DNA of 64,000 bases from JALORV01 sp963712485 (GCA_963712485.1 CAVQID010000011.1:1-64000), one strand, 5' to 3'; positions 1 through 8,324 are shown, numbered from the stretch's first letter. Program-made: numbers and translations. Notes: generated from the letters alone by a model not told the origin.

Positions 1-1
1 G

Positions 2-394
2 ATGCGCGACCCCGACCAGGCCGCCCACCTGATGGGCAAGCTGCTCGCCACCTTCGGCGAAGACAACATCCTGTGGGGCACCGACTCGATCTGGTACGGC
101 AGTCCGCAGGACCAGATCCAGGCGTTTCGCGCGTTCGAGATCAGCCGGGAATTTCAGGAGAAGTACGGCTATCCCGCGCTGACACCGGCCATCAAGCGCA
201 AGATCTTCGGGCTCAATGCGGCGCGCGTGTATGGCCTGGACGCGACGCAGATGCGTCGCCGCCTGTCTAAGGACCGCGTGAAGAAGGCGAAGGACGACTA
301 CCTGAACGACCCGCAACCCAGTTTCGCGACCTACGGCCCGCGCACGCGGCGCGAATTCTTAGCGCTGAGAGAGATGCTCGGCGGACTGCCGTAA
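2..394 (+). CDS. Amidohydrolase family protein, C-terminal part (cut by window edge)
   Basis: This is the last 130 codons of a gene that begins left of the window. The motif WGTDS near the start supplies the Asp that binds metal or acts as base at the end of the TIM barrel in the amidohydrolase_2 (PF04909-like) family. It is followed by the usual C-terminal helical region (IKRKIFGLNAARVYGLD), where KIFGLNAARVYGL matches the family's closing helix. A basic tail of about 45 residues (RRRLSKDRVKKAKDDYL) follows. These enzymes hydrolyse or decarboxylate diverse small substrates in the cytoplasm, and the fragment does not reveal which. The frame is open to the window edge, so the ATG at position 2 is not a real start. 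Confidence 0.8.
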   Translation: MRDPDQAAHLMGKLLATFGEDNILWGTDSIWYGSPQDQIQAFRAFEISREFQEKYGYPALTPAIKRKIFGLNAARVYGLDATQMRRRLSKDRVKKAKDDYLNDPQPSFATYGPRTRREFLALREMLGGLP

Positions 395-754
395 CGCTGG
401 CGGGTAGCGGTGGGTTTCAGTACTCCAGGTCTACCGGCGCGCCGAGTGGATTGCTGGCATCTACGTTTCCGATGCTTCCATCTCCATCCGGCCCCAGCGG
501 ACTTGTAGTGCCAGCGCGCATGCTGTAGCACGGCAATTCGGCGCGCAAAGTCACAGCAATCGCGCTCGTACCAAATGGCGGCAACTTCCGCCCGGCCCCT
601 CAAAGACGGGCGACGCAGCAACCCCCTTGACGTATCGCCTGTGGCGTAATTTCGGCACGCTGAGTGTCCAGTCGGAGAGTGCGCCCGCACCACGCTGCTA
701 CCAGCTTGGCAGAGCATCGGTCGAGTCGGCCAACCGCTGGCGCCTTGCTACCTC
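395..754. other. Gene-free stretch, no recognisable feature
   Basis: This is 360 bases between the amidohydrolase stop and the sixA-like stop. No RNA gene, repeat or terminator was seen. On the minus strand there is a stop-to-stop stretch of about 60 codons ending near position 418. It has no start and no family I recognise, so it is at most a gene remnant. Confidence 0.4.
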
Positions 755-1213
755 TTAGCGAAGCAGCTCCGGTCGCAGCATCCATTCCAGTGACCGTGCG
801 TTTGCTGTGCGTTCGAGACACGCGACGCTGTCTGGCGTGAATGTGACGAATGCCGACGCGCCGGAAGCGAGCAGCCGCGCGACGAGCCGACCTAGGAACG
901 GCATATGACCGACAAGCAGCGTGTCTTCGTTACCGCGGTTGACGATTTCGACCCAGGGTTCGACGGCATCGTTGGGATTCAGGCCGGACACCGTTTCGAT
1001 CACCGCGCCGGGCGCGAGCCGGGCCGCCGCAATCTCGGCCGATTGGCGCGCGCGCAGCTTGCCGCTCTCGCACACGCGCCGCACGCTCGCACCGGCGCGG
1101 GCGAGGAACTCGGCCATGCGCTCGACCTCGTCACGGCCGCGCGCGGAAAGCGGCCGCTGCGGATCAATCGATTCGACCAGTGCGTCGCCATGCTGAAGGA
1201 GAAGAAGCCGCAT
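755..1213 (-). CDS. SixA-like histidine phosphatase
   Basis: This 152-aa cytoplasmic protein belongs to the histidine phosphatase (phosphoglycerate-mutase-like) superfamily, SixA subgroup. SixA removes phosphate from phosphohistidine in phosphorelay or phosphotransfer proteins. The N-terminal motif is QHGDA (residues 7-11), where the catalytic His is kept but the usual preceding Arg of RHG is Gln, a variant I recall from some SixA-like proteins. The second catalytic His is in LLVGHMPFLGRL. RPLSARG near residue 24 matches the SixA signature RPLTxxG. The ATG at 1213 is chosen because the RHG-type motif must lie at the extreme N-terminus; longer in-frame starts would add 62 residues overlapping phhB. 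It lies 71 bases downstream of phhB on the same strand. Its partner protein is unknown. Confidence 0.82.
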   Translation of the reverse strand: MRLLLLQHGDALVESIDPQRPLSARGRDEVERMAEFLARAGASVRRVCESGKLRARQSAEIAAARLAPGAVIETVSGLNPNDAVEPWVEIVNRGNEDTLLVGHMPFLGRLVARLLASGASAFVTFTPDSVACLERTANARSLEWMLRPELLR

Positions 1214-1284
1214 ACCGCCGCCGTCAGGCACGTCGCTCGATCTGGCGCATCGCTGCCAGGGCTGACCGGGCACCCACAGTCGCA

Positions 1285-1629
1285 TCAACTGTTGCCCAGT
1301 GCCCTGAAGGCGCGGTCTGCTTTGGCAGCGAAGTAGAAGTCGCTCTCGGTCAAGCCTTCGATCTTGTGCGTCCAGATCTCCACCTTGCACTTGCCCCACG
1401 CGATGTAGAGGTCAGGATGATGACCTTCCTGTTCGGCGACGTCGGCCAGCTTGTTGGCAAGGGCCATCGCCTCGGTGAAGTTCTGAAAGCGGTATTCGCG
1501 CTCAAGGTGACCTTCGGTGTTCAGGTGCCAGCCATCCTCCAGCTCCCGCAGGAGCTCTTTCGCACGGGTTTCATCCATCGGTGGAACGCCACCGCGGCAG
1601 GGAACGCATCTCTGATCTGCAAGGCCCAT
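1285..1629 (-). CDS. phhB: Pterin-4a-carbinolamine dehydratase
   Basis: This 114-aa enzyme dehydrates 4a-hydroxytetrahydrobiopterin during pterin cofactor recycling, usually serving phenylalanine hydroxylase. The family N-terminus with CVPCRGG is present. The active-site region EGHHPDLYIAWGKCKVE supplies the paired His and Asp, and THKIEGLTESDFYFAAKAD closes the domain. The length is normal for bacterial members. The start at 1629 is fixed by a strong ribosome binding site (GGAGGT on the minus strand, 1635-1640) five bases upstream. A longer in-frame ATG adds 23 basic residues with no ribosome binding site. No phenylalanine hydroxylase gene is in the window. Confidence 0.93.
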   Translation of the reverse strand: MGLADQRCVPCRGGVPPMDETRAKELLRELEDGWHLNTEGHLEREYRFQNFTEAMALANKLADVAEQEGHHPDLYIAWGKCKVEIWTHKIEGLTESDFYFAAKADRAFRALGNS

Positions 1630-1947
1630 CGTCGACCTCCGTCTTGTCGGTTGCAGGCGAACTCTCGCATCCAGTGTATCGCCGCGGTCATCGCGCACGC
1701 AGGCACTTCATGCCATCTGCCACGGCCGGCCGTCGTCGGTCGCACGTCGCGAGGGACTGCGCTGCGCCGTCAGCGCGCGTCCAACGCGGGCAGCCACTGT
1801 ACGAGTTGCGCGGTGATCTGCCCGGAGACGCTGTAGGGGGCAAGCTCGACTTGGTGCGAAATTTCACCTCGAGCTGTAGCACGTTTGTGAGATTGACGCG
1901 GCGCCCCAGATGCCTCCGCCGCGTAGAACGCGCGCTGATAGGCTCTG
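1630..1947. other. Divergent intergenic region between phhB and the VOC gene
   Basis: This is 318 bases holding the phhB ribosome binding site (minus strand, 1635-1640) and presumably both divergent promoters. No convincing -35/-10 pair, operator or repeat could be assigned by eye. Confidence 0.35.
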
Positions 1948-1953
1948 GTGGCC

Positions 1954-2352
1954 ATGACAGTGATGCAAGTCGAATCGATCAACGCCGTGACCCTGGCGGT
2001 GCACGACATGCATCGCTCGGTGCGCTTTTACGGCGCACTCGGGTTCTCCGTGCGCTACGGCGGGGAGCAGGCCGCGTTCACCAGCCTGCACGCGGGCTCC
2101 GGATATCTCAATTTGATCGCGCAACCGCCCGACCGCCGCTGGTCATGGTGGGGCCGCGTGATCTTTCACGTGTCTGACGTCGACGCGTTCTATCAGCGCG
2201 CGATCGAGCGGGGACTGACGCCAACGACCATGCCCGAGGATGCGCCTTGGGGCGAGCGGTACTTTCATATCACCGACCCGGACGGCCATGAGCTGAGCTT
2301 TGCTCAACCGAACGAATCACCTCCTAGAGCCGTCAACGGCGGATGCGGCTGA
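1954..2352 (+). CDS. VOC (glyoxalase/bleomycin-resistance fold) family protein
   Basis: This 132-aa single-domain protein has the paired beta-alpha-beta-beta-beta modules of the vicinal oxygen chelate superfamily. INAVTLAVHDMHRSVRFYGAL is the first module entrance, with a potential metal His in the AVHD region. FHVSDVDAFYQRA begins the second module, and YFHITDPDGHELSFAQ carries the typical DPDGHELS ending with its metal-binding residue region. Members include glyoxalase I, dioxygenases and fosfomycin or bleomycin resistance proteins; the sequence does not tell which. Start choice is uncertain: GTG 1948, ATG 1954 and ATG 1963 are all in frame with no strong ribosome binding site. The middle one is used here. 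Confidence 0.8.
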   Translation: MTVMQVESINAVTLAVHDMHRSVRFYGALGFSVRYGGEQAAFTSLHAGSGYLNLIAQPPDRRWSWWGRVIFHVSDVDAFYQRAIERGLTPTTMPEDAPWGERYFHITDPDGHELSFAQPNESPPRAVNGGCG

Positions 2353-2441
2353 GCAGCGGTGACGGTCGCTCGCGCGCCAGCGCACTCGGCAACCCGAGGG
2401 ACAAGCTGCTTAAAATCGTTCCCGCAATACCGGAGGTATCC

Positions 2442-2627
2442 ATGCCGACCTACCAATACCGATGCGAGAAGTTCGGCGAGGTTTTCGAGCATGTCGAACA
2501 CGTCACCGAGCACGCCACCGCGCGTTTCGAGCCAGGAACTACTCCTCTGTGCTGCCCGAAATGCAGCAGCGAGACGGTTCAGAACTACCCCACGCAGTTC
2601 TTCGCCAAGACTTCGCGAAAGAGCTGA
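2442..2627 (+). CDS. FmdB-family small zinc-ribbon protein with one zinc Cys replaced
   Basis: This 61-aa protein begins MPTYQYRC like the FmdB/CxxC zinc-ribbon family and ends in the family-typical FFAKTSRKS. The family binds one zinc through two CxxC knuckles. Here the second knuckle is intact (CPKC), but the first reads CEKFG, where the usual sequence is CxxCG, so one ligand is Phe. TTC and TGC differ by a single base, so this could be a point mutation, a sequencing error or a real variant. The start at 2442 is fixed by CGGAGGT at 2431-2437. FmdB proteins are regulators of uncertain mechanism, first linked to formamidase/amidase expression. Confidence 0.85.
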   Translation: MPTYQYRCEKFGEVFEHVEHVTEHATARFEPGTTPLCCPKCSSETVQNYPTQFFAKTSRKS

Positions 2628-2754
2628 ACGCCGGGCGGTGCAGGTGGTGCTCGCCTCGTACCGCTTTTTTCCGGGGGCCGCCGCGCTGAAAAGGGGCAGT
2701 GGCCCCGGCTGAGGGACCACCGTTCGATCCGGCGCGATCCTTACAATCCAGCGC

Positions 2755-4362
2755 ATGACGCCCGCCGGAACTGACTCTGCGGCAAGGCCGTCGCCGTGGT
2801 CGCCGCTCGCCAATCCGGTGTTCCGGCTGCTGTGGATCACGTGGCTGACGTCGAACGTCTGCATGTGGATGAACGATGTCGCGGCCGCGTGGCTGATGAC
2901 CACGCTGACGACGTCGCCGGTGATGGTCGCGCTGGTGCAATCAGCCTCCACGCTGCCGGTATTCCTGCTCGGGCTGCCGAGCGGTGCGCTGGCCGACATC
3001 CTGAACCGCCGGCACTGGTTCATGTTCACCCAGTTCTGGGTGGCAACCAACGCGGTGCTGATCAGCGTGGCGCTGTTCGCCGGCTGGATGAGCGCGCCGC
3101 TGCTGCTGGCGCTGACCTTCGGCAACGGCATCGGCCTGGCGATGCGCTGGCCTGTTTACGCGGCGATCATTCCCGAACTGGTGACCCGCCGCGAGCTGCC
3201 CAACGCGATAGCGCTCAACGGCATCGCGATGAACACTTCTCGCGTTATCGGGCCGGTGCTGGCCGGTGCGCTGATCGCGAGCCTCGGCACGGCCTACGTC
3301 TTCCTGCTCAATGCAGTGCTGTCGCTGGTCGCCGGCTTCGTGATCATGAGCTGGCGCTCAGAACCGAAGCCGAGTGTGCTGCCGGGCGAACGCTTCTTCG
3401 GTGCGATGCGCGTCGGTTTCCAGTACGTAGCGCAGTCGCCCGCGATGCGTTCGGTGCTGGTGCGCATCGCGGTGTTCTTCCTGCAGACCACCACGGTATT
3501 CGCGCTGCTGCCGCTGGTGGCTAAGCGCATGCCAGGCGGCGGCGCCTGGACCTATACGGTGCTGCTTGCATCGCTCGGTGCCGGCGCGGTTACAGCCGCA
3601 TTCCTGCTGCCGCGCCTGCGCGTGCTGATCTCGCGCCGGCGGCTGCTGCGCGATGGCACGCTGCTGCAGGCCGCCGCGATGGTCGGGCTCGGCTTCGCTC
3701 CCAACGTGTGGACCGCGATCCCCGCAATGATAATCGCCGGTGCCGCGTGGCTTTCGGTTGTCAACACGTTGACCGTGATCACGCAGCTTTCCCTGCCCGA
3801 CTGGGTGCGTGCGCGCGGCATGTCGATCTACATGATGGTGATGATGGGCGCGGCCTCGGCCAGCGCGGCGCTGTGGGGCCAGGTCGCGAGCTGGATCGAC
3901 GTGCCCTGGACCTATCTGGCGGCGGCGCTGACCGGTCTGACCGCCGGGTTCCTGGCGAGCCGTCTCTACTCCGACCCCGAGAACGAGATCGACCTGACGC
4001 CGGCGCGCCTCCTGGAAGAGCCGGTGCCGGCGTTCCCGGTCGAGCACCAGATGGGCCCGGTGATGGTCACGGTCGACTATCAGATCGATCCGGCGCGCGC
4101 CGAGGAGTTCGCTGCCGTCATGCGCGAGAGCCGCGCCAACCGGCTGCAGAAGGGTGCGCTGTCGTGGGGACTGTTCCACGACACGAACCGGCCCGGCCAC
4201 TACATCGAATACTTCCTCGACGATTCCTGGGCCGATCATCTGCGTCGCTTCGATCGCTTCACTGCGGCCGATGCGGATCTGCGCGAACGGCGTTATGCGT
4301 TCCACGTCGGCGATACGCCGCCAAAGGTCTCGCGCTACATCGCCGAGCCTCTAGGAAGATAG
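2755..4362 (+). CDS. MFS transporter (MFS_3/EntS-like) with extra C-terminal domain
   Basis: This 535-aa inner-membrane protein has about twelve hydrophobic segments over residues 1-405, starting SPLANPVFRLLWITWLTSN, a signature of the MFS_3 (EntS-like exporter) branch. RRELPNAIALNGIAMNTSRVIGP matches the cytoplasmic loop of that branch. After the last helix a soluble domain of about 105 residues follows (VTVDYQIDPARAEEF ... HYIEYFLDDSWADHL). It resembles the ferredoxin-like antibiotic-biosynthesis-monooxygenase fold and is often present in these exporters. Substrate is unknown; relatives export siderophores or hydrophobic drugs. The gene sits 15 bases before coxD on the same strand, so it may be co-transcribed, though a link to CO dehydrogenase maturation is only positional. 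Confidence 0.85.
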   Translation: MTPAGTDSAARPSPWSPLANPVFRLLWITWLTSNVCMWMNDVAAAWLMTTLTTSPVMVALVQSASTLPVFLLGLPSGALADILNRRHWFMFTQFWVATNAVLISVALFAGWMSAPLLLALTFGNGIGLAMRWPVYAAIIPELVTRRELPNAIALNGIAMNTSRVIGPVLAGALIASLGTAYVFLLNAVLSLVAGFVIMSWRSEPKPSVLPGERFFGAMRVGFQYVAQSPAMRSVLVRIAVFFLQTTTVFALLPLVAKRMPGGGAWTYTVLLASLGAGAVTAAFLLPRLRVLISRRRLLRDGTLLQAAAMVGLGFAPNVWTAIPAMIIAGAAWLSVVNTLTVITQLSLPDWVRARGMSIYMMVMMGAASASAALWGQVASWIDVPWTYLAAALTGLTAGFLASRLYSDPENEIDLTPARLLEEPVPAFPVEHQMGPVMVTVDYQIDPARAEEFAAVMRESRANRLQKGALSWGLFHDTNRPGHYIEYFLDDSWADHLRRFDRFTAADADLRERRYAFHVGDTPPKVSRYIAEPLGR

Positions 4363-4377
4363 TGATAAGGTCATGAA

Positions 4378-5292
4378 ATGAATCAACCGCCATCGATCGA
4401 CGCCACCGTCGAGCTGCTCGCCACCGGCAACTATGTCGCCGACCGGCAACTGGCGACTGCGGTCTTCCTGGCGCTGAAGCTGCAGCGGCCGCTGTTCGTC
4501 GAGGGTGAACCCGGCACGGGCAAGACGGAAATCGCCAAGGTGCTCGCCGCAGCGCTCGACACCGAGCTGATCCGCCTGCAGTGCTACGAGGGGCTCGACA
4601 TCAATGCGGCCGCCTATGAGTGGAACGTTGCGCGCCAGCTGGTCGAAATCCGCATGGCGGAAGCCTCGGCAGTCACGCGCGAACGCCTGTCGAGCGAGCT
4701 TTACACCGAGCCATTCCTCATCGAGCGCCCGTTGCTGCGCGCACTCATGCCGCATCCCCATCCGCCGGTGCTGCTGATCGATGAGCTCGACCGCACCGAC
4801 GAGCCGTTCGAGGCCTACCTGCTCGAAGTGCTCTCCGACTTCCAGATCACGATCCCCGAGTGGAAGACGATCAAGGCGGACACGCCTCCGGTCGTCATCA
4901 TCACGTCGAACCGCACGCGCGAGATCCATGATGCGGTCAAGCGCCGCTGCCTGTACCACTGGGTCGGTTATCCGTCGGCAGCGCGCGAGCTGGAGATCAT
5001 CCGCCGCAAGGTCCCTGACGCGGGCGCGGTGTTGTCGCAACAGGTCGTCGCATTCGTGCAGTCGCTGCGCGGCATCGAGCTGTACAAGCTCCCTGGCGTG
5101 GCAGAAACGATCGAGTGGACGCGCGCGCTGCTAGCGCTTGATGCGATCGCCCTCGAGCCCGATACCGTCAACAACACGCTCGGCGTGTTGCTCAAGTATC
5201 AGGACGACATTGCGCGGATGCAGGGCACCGAAGCGGCGAAGCTGGTCGAGCGCATCCGCATCGAGGCGGGGGCGCTGGCGTCCGGAACATGA
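4378..5292 (+). CDS. coxD: MoxR/CoxD-type AAA+ ATPase
   Basis: This 304-aa MoxR-family ATPase has Walker A GEPGTGKT at residues 43-50 and Walker B LLIDELD at 132-138. The sensor-like ITSNRTREIHDAVKRRC follows, with an arginine-finger region after it. In carbon monoxide dehydrogenase systems CoxD works with the VWA protein CoxE as a chaperone pair that matures the copper-molybdenum active site. The CYEGLDINAAAYEWN region is typical of the CoxD subgroup. Its TGA overlaps the coxE ATG (ATGA), indicating translational coupling. The structural genes coxM, coxS and coxL are not in the window, so the client could be any xanthine-oxidase-family molybdenum hydroxylase. Confidence 0.88.
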   Translation: MNQPPSIDATVELLATGNYVADRQLATAVFLALKLQRPLFVEGEPGTGKTEIAKVLAAALDTELIRLQCYEGLDINAAAYEWNVARQLVEIRMAEASAVTRERLSSELYTEPFLIERPLLRALMPHPHPPVLLIDELDRTDEPFEAYLLEVLSDFQITIPEWKTIKADTPPVVIITSNRTREIHDAVKRRCLYHWVGYPSAARELEIIRRKVPDAGAVLSQQVVAFVQSLRGIELYKLPGVAETIEWTRALLALDAIALEPDTVNNTLGVLLKYQDDIARMQGTEAAKLVERIRIEAGALASGT

Positions 5293-6530
5293 TGCCGGCT
5301 GCTGGCGCGGAGCAATTGCCCGGCCGACTCGCCGAGAATGTCATGCACTTCGCGCGCGTGTTGCGCGATGCCGGCCTGCCGGTCGGCACGGATCGTGTGC
5401 TGCTCGCCTACGAGGCGCTGCGCGCCGGCGGCATCGCAGCGCGCGCCGATTTCTATGCGGTGCTGTCGGCGTGCTTCATCAGTCGCGGCGAACATCGCAC
5501 ACTGTTCGATCAGGCCTTCCATATCTTCTGGAAGGATCCGGACCTGCTCGGCAAGATCATGCAGCTGCTGATGCCGCAGATGAAGCAGAAGGCCGACACG
5601 CCCTTGCCGCCCGAGAACCGCCGGCTGGCCGACGCGATGTTCAAGGGCGGACCGAAACCGCCCGAGCCCGTCGAGGGGCAGCGCATCGAAATCGACGCGG
5701 CACTGTCGTGGACCGACCGTGAGCAGCTGCGCAAGGCCGACTTCGACACGATGAGCGCAGCCGAATGGACGGCGGCCAAGCGCCTGCTCGAGCGCATCGA
5801 CCTGCTGTTCGCGCGAAGGCCGACGCGCCGTGACGCCCCGTCGCTGCGCGGGCATCGGATCGACCTGCGGGCGATGCTGCGAGCGTCGGCCCGCCAGGGC
5901 GGCGACATTGCCGACGTCACCTATCGTCGCCGGCGCACGCGGCCCGAGCCGCTCGTCGCACTCGTCGACATTTCCGGCTCCATGAGCCGCTACTCGCGCA
6001 TGTTCGTGCACTTCCTTCATGCGATCACGTCGGGCCGCGACGCAGCCAATCATCGCGTGCACTCGTTCCTGTTCGGCACGCGGCTGACGCACATCACGCG
6101 GCAACTGGCCGCACGCGATCCCGACGTGGCGGTGCGCGCGGTGGTGCAGGCGGTCGACGACTGGTCCGGCGGCACACGCATCACACAGGCATTGCATGAG
6201 TTCAACCTGAAGTGGGCCCGGCGCGTGATGTACGGCAATCCTACGGTGCTGCTGGTGACCGACGGGCTCGAACACGGTGACACGGCGCAGCTCGCGCGCG
6301 AAGCGGAACGGCTGTCGAAGTCGTGCCGGCGGCTGGTCTGGCTCAATCCGCTGCTGCGCTACGAGGGCTTCGAGCCGAGGGCGGGCGGCGTACGCGCCCT
6401 CATGCCGCATGTGGACGCTTTTCTGCCCGTGCACAATCTGGCTTCGCTGCAGGATCTGGCAGCACAATTGACGGCTCCGGCAAGCGCACGCGCAATGGAG
6501 CGGGAGGGTGGCCGTGCAACTGAAGGGTGA
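5289..6530 (+). CDS. coxE: VWA domain protein CoxE
   Basis: This 413-aa protein belongs to the CoxE-like von Willebrand A group (DUF58/VWA_CoxE). The N-terminal 200 residues are helical. The VWA domain follows with MIDAS motif DISGS at 227-231, a later Thr in SGGTRITQAL and the Asp in VTDGLEHGD, which together complete the metal site. CoxE partners with the MoxR ATPase CoxD in inserting or sulfurating the molybdenum-copper centre of CO dehydrogenase-like enzymes. It starts inside the coxD stop codon and its end overlaps the proposed coxG start by 17 bases, so the three genes form one coupled unit. Confidence 0.87.
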   Translation: MMPAAGAEQLPGRLAENVMHFARVLRDAGLPVGTDRVLLAYEALRAGGIAARADFYAVLSACFISRGEHRTLFDQAFHIFWKDPDLLGKIMQLLMPQMKQKADTPLPPENRRLADAMFKGGPKPPEPVEGQRIEIDAALSWTDREQLRKADFDTMSAAEWTAAKRLLERIDLLFARRPTRRDAPSLRGHRIDLRAMLRASARQGGDIADVTYRRRRTRPEPLVALVDISGSMSRYSRMFVHFLHAITSGRDAANHRVHSFLFGTRLTHITRQLAARDPDVAVRAVVQAVDDWSGGTRITQALHEFNLKWARRVMYGNPTVLLVTDGLEHGDTAQLAREAERLSKSCRRLVWLNPLLRYEGFEPRAGGVRALMPHVDAFLPVHNLASLQDLAAQLTAPASARAMEREGGRATEG

Positions 6531-7056
6531 ACGCACGTTGCCAGTCGGCCGCGAGCTGGCGTGGGCGGCGCTCAATGACGTCGACGCGTTGAAGGGCGCG
6601 GTGCCGGGGTGCGAGACCATCGTGCCGGCGGGCGAAAACGCCTTTGATGTCGTCGTCAACGCGGCGATCGGCCCGGTGAAGGCTCGCTTCAAGGGCAAGC
6701 TCGTGATCGCCGACGTCAATGCCCCGGAGTCGTACACGATCCGCTTCGACATGCAGGGCGGTGCAGCCGGATTTTCGCGAGGGGAAGCGCGAGTCCGGCT
6801 CGATGTCGTCGATACGGCAACGACGCGGATGCAGTACGACGTTGACGCGTCGGTCGGCGGCAAGCTGGCGCAGATCGGGTCGCGGCTTGTCGATGCTGCA
6901 TCGGCCACGATGGCCGACCGCTTCTTCAGTGTCTTCGCCGCGGATCTTGCGGCCAAGTATCCGCCACCGAGCGGAGTGCCGGCGCCGCCCGTTGCGCGAC
7001 CCGGATTTCTTGCCACACTGTGGGCATTCATCAAGCGGCTGTTTAGGGGATCTTGA
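6514..7056 (+). CDS. coxG: CoxG-like SRPBCC protein
   Basis: This 180-aa protein of the CoxG (carbon monoxide dehydrogenase subunit G, PF06240) family has an SRPBCC/START-like hydrophobic-pocket fold. The N-terminus QLKGERTLPVGRE and the segment VPGCETIVP are family hallmarks. The last 35 residues are proline-rich followed by FLATLWAFIKRLF, a hydrophobic tail that fits membrane attachment; CoxG is thought to recruit CO dehydrogenase to the membrane. The GTG at 6514 is preferred over the in-frame GTG at 6508 because the purine run GGAGG (6503-6507) gives proper spacing only for 6514. It ends in TGATG overlapping the next start. Confidence 0.85.
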   Translation: MQLKGERTLPVGRELAWAALNDVDALKGAVPGCETIVPAGENAFDVVVNAAIGPVKARFKGKLVIADVNAPESYTIRFDMQGGAAGFSRGEARVRLDVVDTATTRMQYDVDASVGGKLAQIGSRLVDAASATMADRFFSVFAADLAAKYPPPSGVPAPPVARPGFLATLWAFIKRLFRGS

Positions 7057-7586
7057 TGCGTGTAACGCCATGGAGCGAGATGCTTGCCCCGCGCAGCCAG
7101 GATCTGGTGGCAGCGATCGAAGCACGCCGCGGCGGCACGCTGCTGAATCTCGATCGCATGTTGCTCTGGTCCGAGCCGCTGGCCCGCGCGTGGAACGTGT
7201 ACCTGCGCGCAGTGCGGCAGGAGCTGTCCCTGTCGCCGTTCCTGCGCGAACTGGCGATCTGCGTGGTGGCCCGGCTGACCGGCGCGCACTACGAGTACCA
7301 CCATCACGCTCCTGAGCTCAGCAAAGCGGGTGCCACAGAAGCGCAGCTTGCCGTGCTCGATGACCCCGATGCCGCGGCTACGAGCAGCGAATATGACGAC
7401 CTGCAGCGCCTGGTGATCCGTTTCGCGATCGCCAGCACGCGCGATGTGAATATTCCTGATGCGGTCTTCGACGGGCTGAAGCGTCGATTGAGCCCGACCG
7501 AGCTCGTGGAACTGGTGGCGGTGACCGCGACCTACAACATGGTCGCGCGCTTCCTCGTTGCCCTCGAAATCAAGCCCGAGGCATAA
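7056..7586 (+). CDS. Carboxymuconolactone-decarboxylase-like (AhpD-fold) protein
   Basis: This 176-aa all-helical protein belongs to the carboxymuconolactone decarboxylase family. The core helix RELAICVVARLTGAHYEYHHH is in the position of the AhpD CxxC active site, but both Cys are absent and the motif reads EYHHH, as in a common Cys-free subgroup. It therefore is unlikely to be a disulfide peroxidase reductase. The ELVELVAVTATYNMVARFL helix closes the domain. ATG 7056 overlaps the coxG stop by one base, so it is translationally coupled to the cox cluster. Its substrate is unknown; positional evidence hints at a role tied to the molybdenum hydroxylase served by coxDEG. Confidence 0.8.
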   Translation: MRVTPWSEMLAPRSQDLVAAIEARRGGTLLNLDRMLLWSEPLARAWNVYLRAVRQELSLSPFLRELAICVVARLTGAHYEYHHHAPELSKAGATEAQLAVLDDPDAAATSSEYDDLQRLVIRFAIASTRDVNIPDAVFDGLKRRLSPTELVELVAVTATYNMVARFLVALEIKPEA

Positions 7587-7629
7587 GCGGCGGCGGGCAG
7601 TCGCGTCGCCGGGCACCGACGCCACTGCG

Positions 7630-7686
7630 GCGCCAGCGCTGGCGCGCGAAAGCCTGATACGGCGAAGGAAGGCCGCCGGCTTTCGC
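7630..7686. repeat. Inverted repeats in a convergent gap (possible terminator)
   Basis: A 16-base perfect palindrome (GCGCCAGCGCTGGCGC, 7630-7645) is followed by a 9-base inverted repeat, GCGAAAGCC (7645-7653) with GGCTTTCGC (7678-7686). It lies between two convergent genes and may stop transcription from either side, but there is no T-tract, so this is tentative. Confidence 0.35.
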
Positions 7687-7722
7687 TGGCGCCTTCCTGG
7701 GCGGCCTCATGCAGTCGCGCGC

Positions 7723-8034
7723 TTAGCCTTGATCGCCGTCTGCAACGATCAGCACGCTGTCTTCCGCCTCTTGCTGCGCGGCCTGTTGCCGCTTCGTCGA
7801 TTCCCAAGCGAGCGCGGTGTTTTCGTTGACGTAGTCCTCGAATCGCAGATTCGTAATCCAGCGCATGCGTTGCACGAACTGACGCAGTGCCTGTGGGCTC
7901 TCTTCGGCGGCCTTGCATGCGCGTTGATCGATCCAGGTGGGAGCCGGATCGCAGCGATATTCTGCTTGCGCGCTTGCGGTGAAAGCGAGGCTGAGTATCA
8001 GGGCCGAAGGGATACGACTGATGATGGCATTCAT
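7723..8034 (-). CDS. Small secreted protein, function unknown
   Basis: This 103-aa protein has a clear Sec signal peptide (residues 1-24, hydrophobic core SALILSLAFTASAQA with an AQA cleavage site). The mature part carries two Cys (YRCDP and QRACKAA) that could form one periplasmic disulfide. WIDQRACKAAEESPQALRQF and the segment MRWITNLRFEDYVNE resemble a small family of hypothetical proteins in Burkholderiales; I know no function. The C-terminus is Gln/Glu-rich. The start at 8034 is set by AAGGAG seven to eight bases upstream and by the signal peptide; longer in-frame starts would destroy it. Confidence 0.7.
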   Translation of the reverse strand: MNAIISRIPSALILSLAFTASAQAEYRCDPAPTWIDQRACKAAEESPQALRQFVQRMRWITNLRFEDYVNENTALAWESTKRQQAAQQEAEDSVLIVADGDQG

Positions 8035-8324
8035 GACTTGACTCCTTAACGGATGGGATGAAGGTGGAGACCAGGGCGCCAGCCGGCCGTGCAAGAGGCA
8101 TCGAAGGACTTCTTCGTCCTCGTTCACGGCCGTGCGCGCGCCTGACTTGCACGCTAGGTGGCCGCCGCGGTCGCGGCTACGTCCAATTCGTCTGCCGCGG
8201 CGCCGACAATTCGACAACGGCACGTTCGATCTCGAGGCGCGGCTGGCGTTACTGAGACAAACGTCAATCTGCAGCGCTATCGTTCCCGTCCGACGACCGA
8301 CCGATCACGTCAGACAGGCTGGCT

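Noticed and set aside
395..760. Possible gene remnant on the minus strand ending near 418
   Set aside because: No start codon context, no recognised family, and the frame opens only after a stop near 600.
5199..7625. An 808-codon open frame on the minus strand across the cox genes
   Set aside because: It is antisense to four well-supported coupled genes and its protein is Arg/His-rich low-complexity sequence, as expected from the third-position GC bias of the real genes.
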